From Mycolicibacterium vulneris (GTDB lineage Bacteria > Actinomycetota > Actinomycetes > Mycobacteriales > Mycobacteriaceae): a DNA stretch of 64,000 bases. The stretch spans positions 277,515 through 341,514 of the forward strand of contig NZ_NCXM01000002.1 in the NCBI RefSeq assembly GCF_002104765.1, given 5' to 3'. Within the stretch, counting starts at the first letter, position 1. Every line of letters starts with the position of its first letter. The translations under genes and the position numbers were made by a program. Positions 57,424 to 64,000 of this stretch are shown in pieces. The notes under the pieces were generated by a model, which was given only the letters and a program-made list of their open reading frames with translations, had not been told where the DNA came from and searched no databases.

Positions 57424-58167
57424 ATGTCGGCGGTCGATAGGGCGGACGTACCACCGCTGATGCAGATGGCGGCGCACCCACTGCGGTGGGCGCTGCTGGC
57501 CGAACTGGCATCCGGGGACCACCGGGTGCGGGAATTGGCTGCCGCCGTCGGCGAGCCACAGAACCTGGTCTCGTATCACTTGCGGCTGTTGCGTTCGGCC
57601 GGACTCGTCGATGCGCGACGCAGTAGCTTTGACGGGCGCGATACCTATTACTGGTTGGATCTGACGAAGTGCGCCAAGGCATTTCGTGAGGCCGCCGGCG
57701 CTTTGCATCCGGCGTTGGCGCCCGGGCTCTCCACCAAGGCGGCACCGCGGTCGGTGTTGTTCTTGTGCACCGGCAACAGCGCGCGGTCACCCATGGCCGC
57801 GGCGCTGCTCGAAAAGCGCGGCCAGGGCCGCATTCGGACGGCAAGCGCGGGCAGTCATCCGAAATCTCAGCTCCACGTCAACGCCATACGGGTCATGCGC
57901 GACGAATACGACATCGACCTCAGCAACACCCGGCCCCAATCGCTGGCCGCCGTTTCCCGGCGCCGCTTCGACTGCGTGATCACGCTGTGTGACAAGGTGC
58001 GCGAATACGCGCGCGACCACGACCTGGCCACCACGATGCATTGGAGCCTGCCCGATCCGTCGGCCGCCGGCGCGGGCTATCCGCAATTTCAACGCGTGGC
58101 AGGCGAATTGAGCCGCCGCGTCGACTTCTTCCTGCCCTTTCCGAGCGCCCCTGCGGCCGGGTGCTGA
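57424..58167 (+). CDS. ArsR-type regulator fused to a low-MW phosphatase/arsenate-reductase domain
   Basis: A 247-residue two-domain protein. Residues about 8-90 form an ArsR winged helix (LMQMAAHPLRWALLAELA; NLVSYHLRLLRSAGLV). Residues about 110-240 form a low-molecular-weight phosphatase/ArsC domain with the catalytic P-loop CTGNSARS and a late acidic DP pair. No paired-cysteine metal site is seen in the ArsR part; it has a single Cys. In thiol-relay arsenate reductases of this fusion type I expect a second cysteine shortly after ITLC; here the segment reads CDKVREYARDH, so that cysteine is missing. It may therefore be a phosphatase-like sensor rather than a competent arsenate reductase. 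The stop is two bases from the next ATG. Confidence 0.88.
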   Translation: MSAVDRADVPPLMQMAAHPLRWALLAELASGDHRVRELAAAVGEPQNLVSYHLRLLRSAGLVDARRSSFDGRDTYYWLDLTKCAKAFREAAGALHPALAPGLSTKAAPRSVLFLCTGNSARSPMAAALLEKRGQGRIRTASAGSHPKSQLHVNAIRVMRDEYDIDLSNTRPQSLAAVSRRRFDCVITLCDKVREYARDHDLATTMHWSLPDPSAAGAGYPQFQRVAGELSRRVDFFLPFPSAPAAGC

Positions 58168-58169
58168 CG

Positions 58170-59657
58170 ATGGCGCTCAACAGGCGTCAGTTCGGCAAGT
58201 GGGCCGGCGCAGCACTGACGGCCGCGGTGGGAAGCGCCGGTGCCGGGGCGGGGGCCGCGTGTTCGCACCCGTCGCCTGGCGGCCCACCCGGTGGTAAAGC
58301 CGATTACACGTTGCGGATAGGCTCCGGGAAGGTCGAATTGGCCCCGGACCGGATCGTGTCGACCCTGACCTACAACGGTCAGTTTCCCGGTCCGCTGCTG
58401 CGGTTCAAGGAGGGTCGGCGCACCTGGATCGATGTCTTCAACGACACCGATTCCCCGGAGCAGCTGCACTGGCACGGCCAGCACGTCGGCGTTGACGTCG
58501 ACGGTGCCGCCGAAGAGGGCACCCCCGACATACCCGCACACGGCATGCGTAGGATTTCCTTCGTCCCCGGCCCGGCGGGCTTGCGCTTCTATCACACCCA
58601 CGTGGTCCCGCGCGCCGATCTCTCGCGCGGCCAGTACAGCGGCTTGGTGGGCCCGGTCTACATCGAGCCCGCGCAGGACGCCGGTGCATACGATCAGGAA
58701 ATCTTCTTGACGCTCAAGGAGTTTGAGCCCGCCTTCAGTCGCGGGGGCGACATGGCCAGTGACTTTCTGGCCGGTGGGCAGGACCAAGATCTCAAGGAGA
58801 GAGGCGAGGCGGCAATGGCCGCCTCGCTGGGCCGTGGTGAGTCCCCCGGCAACGAGGTCGGGTACGGGGCATTCGCGATCAACGGGCGCATGCTGGGCCA
58901 CGGCGATCCCATCCGCGTGCAAGCCGGTCAGCGGGTGCTGTTCCATGTTCTCAACGGCAGCGCCACTGAGACACGCAGTTTGGCCTTGCCCGGGCACACC
59001 TTCACCATCGTCGCGCTGGACGGCAACCCGGTGCCCACGCGGGCCGTCGTGCCGGTGTTGTGGCTCGGGGCGGGCGAACGGATCTCGGCCAAAGTCAGCA
59101 TGGCCAACCCGGATGTCTGGGTGCTGGGCGACCTGTCCGACGACGACCGCGGCCACGGCATGGGCGTGGTCGTCGAATATGCGGGGCGCGGCGGGGATCC
59201 GCAATGGGCAACGCCTCCGCCCTTCACGTGGGATTACGGGCTGTTCGGCACACCCCAGCGGGCGGACAGTCAACCGCCCGACCGCACCATCGACATGTTG
59301 ATCGAAAAACGCAACGCCGCCGACAGCGGTTTCAACGTCTGGACGATCAACGGTGCGCCCTTTGCGATGGACACCAACAAGCCCGTGCTGGACATCGAAC
59401 GGGGCAGGCGTTACCGGCTGCGGTTCCGCAACGCCAGCGACGACCTGCACCCCATGCACCTGCACCGGCACACGTTTGAAATCACCCGGTTCGCCGGGAC
59501 ACCGACCGCCGGCGTCCGCAAGGACGTCGCCATGCTCGGCGGCTACCAGAGCATGGAGATCGATTTCGTCGCCGACCAATCCGGCCTTTCGCTGTTGCAT
59601 TGCCATCAACAAATCCACATGGATTACGGGCTCATGCTCCTGCTCAACTGCAGCTGA
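58170..59657 (+). CDS. Tat-exported multicopper oxidase
   Basis: A 495-residue multicopper oxidase. The signal peptide has a twin-arginine motif (NRRQFGKW) and ends near AGAAC, so it may become a lipoprotein, though the lipobox is weak. The copper ligands are seen in order: HWHG, HTH, HPMHLH and HCHQQIHMDYGLM, the last including the type 1 copper His-Cys-His set and a distal Met. Such enzymes oxidise Cu(I), Fe(II) or phenols outside the membrane and often serve in copper tolerance. An in-frame GTG at 58161 overlaps the preceding stop; the ATG at 58170 is preferred. Coupling to the ArsR fusion suggests control by the same operator. Confidence 0.92.
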   Translation: MALNRRQFGKWAGAALTAAVGSAGAGAGAACSHPSPGGPPGGKADYTLRIGSGKVELAPDRIVSTLTYNGQFPGPLLRFKEGRRTWIDVFNDTDSPEQLHWHGQHVGVDVDGAAEEGTPDIPAHGMRRISFVPGPAGLRFYHTHVVPRADLSRGQYSGLVGPVYIEPAQDAGAYDQEIFLTLKEFEPAFSRGGDMASDFLAGGQDQDLKERGEAAMAASLGRGESPGNEVGYGAFAINGRMLGHGDPIRVQAGQRVLFHVLNGSATETRSLALPGHTFTIVALDGNPVPTRAVVPVLWLGAGERISAKVSMANPDVWVLGDLSDDDRGHGMGVVVEYAGRGGDPQWATPPPFTWDYGLFGTPQRADSQPPDRTIDMLIEKRNAADSGFNVWTINGAPFAMDTNKPVLDIERGRRYRLRFRNASDDLHPMHLHRHTFEITRFAGTPTAGVRKDVAMLGGYQSMEIDFVADQSGLSLLHCHQQIHMDYGLMLLLNCS

Positions 59658-59672
59658 TCGGCGCAAGCAATG

Positions 59673-60047
59673 TCACAACCCAGCGAGCTGGGGGAGCACG
59701 TCGGTGGCGAGAAGCTCGAAGTTTCCGGCCAGGCCCGCCATGTTGGTCGGCGCCCGCACGTAGACCCGGGAGACGCCGAGTTCGGTGTAGCGGCCCAGGT
59801 CGTCTACGATCTGGGCCGGGAAGCCACGGAATGTGGTGCCGTCGAAGGTCTGTGACCCCAAGTTGGCGGGATCGATTGCCGCCGTAGCCTGTTCGCGGGT
59901 GTGCCCGACGCCGATCAGCGCGGTCATCGAAAAGGCGATGCGGGCGGGGTCGCGGCCGATTTCCGCGGCGGCCGCGCGGACCAGTTCGATCTGGCGCGAC
60001 GGGCTTTTGAGTTCGCTCTTGTGCTGAGGTCGGTGACGATTCGGCAT
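59673..60047 (-). pseudogene. C-terminal relic of a luciferase-like (LLM) oxidoreductase
   Basis: About 124 codons match only the last third of F420-dependent luciferase-like oxidoreductases (RQIELVRAAAAEIGRDPARI, GHTREQATAAIDPANLG, GVSRVYVR). Complete family members have about 290-350 residues and begin with a TIM-barrel first strand; none of that is present, and the frame opens with an unrelated basic stretch. It is likely non-functional. It is convergent with the multicopper oxidase and lies 16 bases downstream of the FAD oxidoreductase gene. Confidence 0.65.
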
Positions 60048-60063
60048 TGCATCGGCTGGCTCC

Positions 60064-61188
60064 TTACCCCAGCGGGTCGTTCTGGCGCACCCCCCGATAC
60101 ATGCCCCAGCGCACGATCCACGGCATCACCACGCGCTCGACCGACCAGGACGGGAAGCGGAAGGCATGGCCGGTGGGCAGGAAGACCTCCAGCCCGTTGG
60201 GCTGTATACCCACTAGCGAGCCCCACCGCCGCGTCGGGGCCCGGTAAGTGCGCAGCGGCCGGCCGGCGAAGTCGGCGAGGACGTTGCGCGCCACCAGGGC
60301 GTCGCCACGGTTACGGGCGGAGCTGCGCAACGGATCGGTCGCCGCGACGTCGCCGACCGCGAACACGCCCCGGTGGCCGGGCACCCGCAGCTCCGGCGTG
60401 ACGCGCACGAACCCCCGCTCATCGAGCAGTTCCGGCGGCAGCCACTCGGTGTTGGGCCGCACCCGCCCGATCGCCCACAGCACGGCGTCGGCGTCGGCCG
60501 GGGGCTGCCCTGTGCTCCAGTTGACCGGGCCGCTGGTCAGTTCGTCGCCCGCGAAGCCGTCGGTCACCACCGCGCGGTGTCCCGGGTGCACGCCGACGCC
60601 CAGTTGGGTGAGCCGGCCGCGGATCCGCTGCCAGATCCGGGGATGGTGCCCCTCGAGGCCGGACTCGCCGGGGAAGTACAGGTCGATCCGCTTGTCCGGC
60701 CACGTGGTCGCCATGTTGAGAGCGCTGCTGACCGCCGCGGCCCCGCCGCCCACGACGACCACCGACGCGGCGGCGGCCAGCCGGTCGTGCGCGGCGCGCA
60801 GTCCCGCGCCGATCTCGGCGGCCGACTGCAAGGTCGGCTGGCGCCAAAAGCCGTTGCGGACCCCGGTCGAGATGACCAAAGCGTCATACGGCTCGGTGAT
60901 GGCCGCGCCGTCTTCGCCTCGGCCCAAGACGGTTTGGGCTGCCAGGTCCACCCCGGTCAGCGTCGCCTGCACGATGCCAACGCCGTCGAGGCGGCGGAAC
61001 CGGTCGAAGGGAATCCAGTAATCGCGTGCCCAATCGTGCGGGCGCGAGAGCCGGACGCCTAGTTCCTGACCGCTCACCAGCCCGGGTTTGGCCGAGATGC
61101 CGACGACGTCGGCCTGCCGGGACAGCCGGATCGCCGCGAGGACGCCCGCGTCCCCGAGCCCGGCGACGATGACACGCTTACGGTTCAT
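60064..61188 (-). CDS. FAD/NAD(P)-dependent oxidoreductase, NDH-2/AIF-like
   Basis: A 374-residue pyridine-nucleotide disulfide-type oxidoreductase. The N-terminal FAD loop is GLGDAG (residues about 10-15), the NAD(P) loop is VVVVGGGAAAV (near 145), and the C-terminal flavin motif is GVFAVGDVAATDP (near 290). There is no CxxxxC redox disulfide, so it belongs with type II NADH dehydrogenase and AIF-like enzymes. No obvious membrane anchor is present. It is divergent from the membrane-protein gene with only 18 bases between the annotated starts. Electron acceptor unknown. Confidence 0.88.
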   Translation of the reverse strand: MNRKRVIVAGLGDAGVLAAIRLSRQADVVGISAKPGLVSGQELGVRLSRPHDWARDYWIPFDRFRRLDGVGIVQATLTGVDLAAQTVLGRGEDGAAITEPYDALVISTGVRNGFWRQPTLQSAAEIGAGLRAAHDRLAAAASVVVVGGGAAAVSSALNMATTWPDKRIDLYFPGESGLEGHHPRIWQRIRGRLTQLGVGVHPGHRAVVTDGFAGDELTSGPVNWSTGQPPADADAVLWAIGRVRPNTEWLPPELLDERGFVRVTPELRVPGHRGVFAVGDVAATDPLRSSARNRGDALVARNVLADFAGRPLRTYRAPTRRWGSLVGIQPNGLEVFLPTGHAFRFPSWSVERVVMPWIVRWGMYRGVRQNDPLG

Positions 61189-61206
61189 CCCGCTATCCTG
61201 CCCTGC

Positions 61207-62157
61207 GTGGATTGCGGGCGAGCCGTCGATCGATCCGAGAGCGAGGGGGCACGTCAGTTGATAGTCTCGCGCAGAATCGATGGCCCGGAGCTGGGGGAGG
61301 CCGGGGCGTCAGCGCATCCGCGGGTGCGTGCCGCGCTGCGCACCTTTCGCAGTGCCATGGTGCGTGCGTCTGCCCCTCGTCCCGCCGCGGCCCGGCGCGC
61401 CGCCAAGGACTTCGAGAAGCGCCTGATTCCGGCGGTCATCGCCGAGATCCGGTGGTCGTTCACCCGGCCGCGCACCTGGCTGATGGGTGTGGTGGCCAAC
61501 GTGATCTTCGCCGCCGGCTGGTTGCTGGTGCAGCCGCTGACCCCGGTGGGCCGTCACCCCGATTGGGTGATCCTGGTGGGCACCTACTTCTCCTCGTGGG
61601 TCCTCGCCGACGTCACCACCACCAACTTTCTGGGCGCCGACCACTATCGCATCTTCCGTGGGCTATCGGACGGCGTGCCGTTCTGGCGAATCCTGTTGAT
61701 CAAGAACCTCGCCCTGCTCGCGATCGTCGGGCTGCCCACCCTGGCCGCCGCGGTCGCCTTGACGCTCTGGCTGGAAACCCCTGCGCGGCTTGGCATTACA
61801 ATCCCCACCGTCGCGGTGCCGATCGTGTCCTGGCTGGGTGTCGGCAACTTCATCTCGGTGCTGCACCCGGTCAGTGTCGAGCCGCTGCTCCGGCGCTGGC
61901 GCCAGCGCGGCGATCTGCGCCGCACCCGCAGTTGGGTGCTGGCCCTGACGTTGCCCTATGCGCTGTACTACTTGGCCGATCCGATGAACGGTGTGGAGCA
62001 CCGCGTCTTGTGGCAGCAGGCACCCGCCCTGATCTGGCCGGTGTTTGGGCGTGACACCAAGAGTCTCGTCCACCTCGCCATCGCCATCAGCGTGTGGGTC
62101 GCGGGCAGCGTCGCCGCGGTGTATTGGGTGAGTCGGCGCGGATTGCAGATCCGCTAG
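61207..62157 (+). CDS. Polytopic membrane protein of unknown function
   Basis: A 316-residue frame from a GTG at 61207, which leaves only 18 bases to the divergent neighbour; the ATG at 61357 (266 residues) is an attractive later start. Roughly the first 75 residues are soluble and Arg/Ala-rich. After that, about six hydrophobic segments are seen (for example GVVANVIFAAGWLLV, NLALLAIVGLPTLAAAVAL and HLAIAISVWVAGSVAAVYWV). The layout resembles an integral permease-like protein without a recognised domain. I do not assign a function. Confidence 0.75.
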   Translation: MDCGRAVDRSESEGARQLIVSRRIDGPELGEAGASAHPRVRAALRTFRSAMVRASAPRPAAARRAAKDFEKRLIPAVIAEIRWSFTRPRTWLMGVVANVIFAAGWLLVQPLTPVGRHPDWVILVGTYFSSWVLADVTTTNFLGADHYRIFRGLSDGVPFWRILLIKNLALLAIVGLPTLAAAVALTLWLETPARLGITIPTVAVPIVSWLGVGNFISVLHPVSVEPLLRRWRQRGDLRRTRSWVLALTLPYALYYLADPMNGVEHRVLWQQAPALIWPVFGRDTKSLVHLAIAISVWVAGSVAAVYWVSRRGLQIR

Positions 62158-63071
62158 GACACCTGGGGTTTGATCTCCTCGACGACCCATTGCGCGTAAT
62201 CGAGGTATTCGTCCACGCCGCTGACGGCGGGGACGGGGACCGCGGTCACGGTCACGCCCTGCTCGGCGAGCCAGTTCAACCGGTCGACGATCTGTGCGGC
62301 GCCCATGCCCGGCCGGTCGCTCGCGCGGCGGGCGACGTGTCCTTCGCCGACCCGGTTGGTGCCCAGCCCGTGCATCACCTCGAATTCCCGGCCGTCGTAG
62401 CCGGGCTGGGACTTGATGTAGTCGAGTTTTCCGGCGATCTGTTCGGGTTGCGTGAGGAACGGCCACCACCCGGACCCGAAGGTGGCCGCCCTGCGCAGGG
62501 CGGCGTCGGCGTCCCCGCCGATCCAGATCGGAAGATGAGGCTTTTGAACGGGTTTCGGCTCGAAGGCGATGTCGGCGAACGACACATACCGGCCTTCGAA
62601 TCGGGGCGTGTCGCTGGTCCACAATTCGACGATGGCGGCCAGATACTCGTCGGCGATGCGGCCCCGCTCCTTGAACGGAACTCCGAGCAGCTCGAACTCG
62701 CGGGCCAGCCACCCCACCCCGAACGTCACCATCATCCGGCCGCCGCTCATCCAGTCCGCGGTGGCCAGCGCTTTGGCCACCACGATGGGGTGCTGCAGCG
62801 GCAGGATGGTGACGCAGGAGTTGATGGCCACCCGCTCGGTGGCCCCGGCGATGAAGGCCTGGGCAGTCGTCGAGTGCAGGTAGTGCGACCCGGACAACTC
62901 CACGTGGTCGATGGGGATGACGAGGTGTTCGGGCACCGCGATCATGTCGTAGCCCCACCGCTCGGCGCATTGCATCATGCGGCGCTGTTCGGGCCCGGTG
63001 ACGGCCGCCTCCCACGGCTGAGTAATCGCCTTGAGGCGCAGCAGGTGCGGAACGGGAAAGGCGAACTTCAC
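62154..63071 (-). CDS. Luciferase-like F420-dependent oxidoreductase
   Basis: A 305-residue TIM-barrel protein of the luciferase-like monooxygenase (LLM) class. Motifs: the first strand MKFAFPVP, EHLVIP near residue 48, RVAINSCVTILPLQHPIVVAK in the middle and GGRMMVTFGVGWLAREFE just after. Mycobacterial members of this class mostly use deazaflavin F420. The last codons overlap the end of the convergent membrane-protein gene by four bases. It is divergent from the PadR-type regulator, which may control it. Substrate unknown. Confidence 0.9.
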   Translation of the reverse strand: MKFAFPVPHLLRLKAITQPWEAAVTGPEQRRMMQCAERWGYDMIAVPEHLVIPIDHVELSGSHYLHSTTAQAFIAGATERVAINSCVTILPLQHPIVVAKALATADWMSGGRMMVTFGVGWLAREFELLGVPFKERGRIADEYLAAIVELWTSDTPRFEGRYVSFADIAFEPKPVQKPHLPIWIGGDADAALRRAATFGSGWWPFLTQPEQIAGKLDYIKSQPGYDGREFEVMHGLGTNRVGEGHVARRASDRPGMGAAQIVDRLNWLAEQGVTVTAVPVPAVSGVDEYLDYAQWVVEEIKPQVS

Positions 63072-63133
63072 GGGCGTCCCAGCCAGCGGTCCATGTCCTT
63101 CAATCTAGGGGTTGGTGTTGTTAACCTGGCGAC

Positions 63134-63823
63134 ATGGACTCCGAAACGGACCCTGCCAGCCAAAAGCTGACCAACGCGGCGCTTGCCGCCACCAGCTGGG
63201 CGCTGCTGGGCATGATGTCCTACGAAGAGGAAGTCTCGGGCTACGACCTCAAGAAGTGGATCGATTGGAGCGTCGATCTCTACTACTGGAGCCCGTCCTA
63301 CAGCCAGATCTACACCGAGTTGAAGAAGCTGGAGTCGCTGGGACTGGTGACGTCGCGCGTCGAGCGCGACGAGGGCACCCGCAGCCGCCGGCTGTACAAG
63401 ATCACCCCGGCCGGGATGGACGCCGTCACCGAGTGGACCAACCACGCGCCGGTGGACCCGCCTGTGCTCAAGCACAGTGTGCTGCTGCGCGTCACGTTCG
63501 GGCATCTCAGTAACCCGAGTCGGCTCAAGGAGGTACTGCAGGAGCACGTGGCGTCCTCGGAAGCCAAGCACCGCAAGGCGGTCGAGGACGCCGAGGGGGC
63601 CGAGGCCGAGCCCGCGTGGGCCTACTCGGTGCTCGCCCTGCGCTGGGCGGCCAAGTATTACGCCGCCGAGCGCGAATTCGCGCTGGAGATGATCAAGGAG
63701 ATCGACGAGGCCGACGCCATCCTGCAGAGCGCGGCGGCGGGTGGCTTCGGCAAGCCTCGCCCCACGCCCGGTTACTGGCGCGAGGTCGAGAAGCAGGTTC
63801 AGGCGAAGCGCGAAGCGGATTAA
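63134..63823 (+). CDS. PadR-family transcriptional regulator
   Basis: A 229-residue regulator with an N-terminal PadR winged helix (ALLGMMSYEEEVSGYDLKKWID; SPSYSQIYTELKKLESLGLV; LYKITPAGM) and a C-terminal helical dimerisation region (about 110-229). PadR proteins often repress genes for phenolic-acid or drug responses. The ATG at 63134 fits the usual length of the long-tail subgroup. The 62-base gap to the divergent LLM oxidoreductase gene is the expected place for its operator; no perfect palindrome is seen there. Confidence 0.9.
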   Translation: MDSETDPASQKLTNAALAATSWALLGMMSYEEEVSGYDLKKWIDWSVDLYYWSPSYSQIYTELKKLESLGLVTSRVERDEGTRSRRLYKITPAGMDAVTEWTNHAPVDPPVLKHSVLLRVTFGHLSNPSRLKEVLQEHVASSEAKHRKAVEDAEGAEAEPAWAYSVLALRWAAKYYAAEREFALEMIKEIDEADAILQSAAAGGFGKPRPTPGYWREVEKQVQAKREAD

Positions 63824-63907
63824 TTCTGACGGTGGCGACCGGATTCGCCCCGCGTGGCCGGCCCGGGAATCCCGACCCGAACGACAACATGGATATCAAA
63901 AACGCAT

Positions 63908-63928
63908 AGTGAAATACCTTGTTTCACT
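63908..63928. promoter_or_regulatory. Palindromic operator-like site near the window end
   Basis: AGTGAAA-N7-TTTCACT is a perfect 7-bp inverted repeat, followed by a related half site (TTTCAGT, 63933-63939). It lies about 60-80 bases ahead of a GTG at 63988 that may start a gene running out of the window. An operator role is inference. Confidence 0.4.
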
Positions 63929-64000
63929 TGTGTTTCAGTGGCCCCTGACCGCCGATTTTTGTCGGTGGGTGCGGCTAGTTTCGGGGTGTGAGTTCCAGTG

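Overview
The window is chromosomal DNA of a high-G+C actinobacterium, almost certainly a non-tuberculous Mycobacterium. The evidence is an MmpL exporter, a GabD2 dehydrogenase, a DesA3-like desaturase, a PknE-like kinase with an extracellular DsbA-like domain, a Sap/GAP-family lipid-addressing protein, a DUF2510 protein and F420-dependent luciferase-like oxidoreductases. Species cannot be fixed from the sequence alone. No tRNA, rRNA, CRISPR array or complete insertion sequence was seen.

Layout. 1-7.3 kb (visibly lower G+C): a 3'-truncated MmpL gene, a UbiX/UbiD pair (prenyl-FMN synthesis and decarboxylase) and a TetR regulator, with a perfect inverted repeat in front of mmpL. 7.3-14.1 kb: small hypothetical membrane proteins, two convergent small genes that look truncated, a cyclic-nucleotide-binding protein, gabD2, a DesA3-like desaturase and a Sap/GAP-family membrane protein. 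14.1-15.2 kb: over 1 kb with no recognisable gene.

15.2-46.8 kb is the centrepiece: an MbtH-like gene (TTG start) followed by one uninterrupted 31.3-kb reading frame encoding a 10,429-residue, eight-module non-ribosomal peptide synthetase. Its order is Cstarter-A-T-E / C-A-nMT-T / C-A-T / C-A-T / C-A-T-E / C-A-T / C-A-T-E / C-A-T-TE. This predicts an N-acylated octapeptide with D residues at positions 1, 5 and 7 and an N-methylated residue at position 2. The first five positions (D, N-methyl, L, L, then a fifth) follow the pattern of the Mycobacterium avium subsp. paratuberculosis lipopentapeptide, so an extended lipo-octapeptide is a reasonable hypothesis. MmpL and Sap/GAP proteins are the kinds of factors that move such lipids to the cell surface.

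46.9-52.1 kb: an operon for the osmoprotectant dipeptide N-acetylglutaminylglutamine amide (amidotransferase and GNAT/ATP-grasp synthetase, overlapping by ATGA) with an MFS transporter. 52.1-56 kb: a PknE-like kinase with a decayed kinase-sensor relic beside it, a small hypothetical gene, and a flavin-reductase-like/RibD-like pair. 56-59.7 kb: an amino-acid permease divergent from an ArsR-phosphatase fusion with a perfect operator, then a Tat-exported multicopper oxidase. 59.7-64 kb: a truncated luciferase-like relic, an FAD oxidoreductase, an unknown membrane protein, an intact luciferase-like oxidoreductase, a divergent PadR regulator, and a palindromic site before a gene that begins at the window edge.
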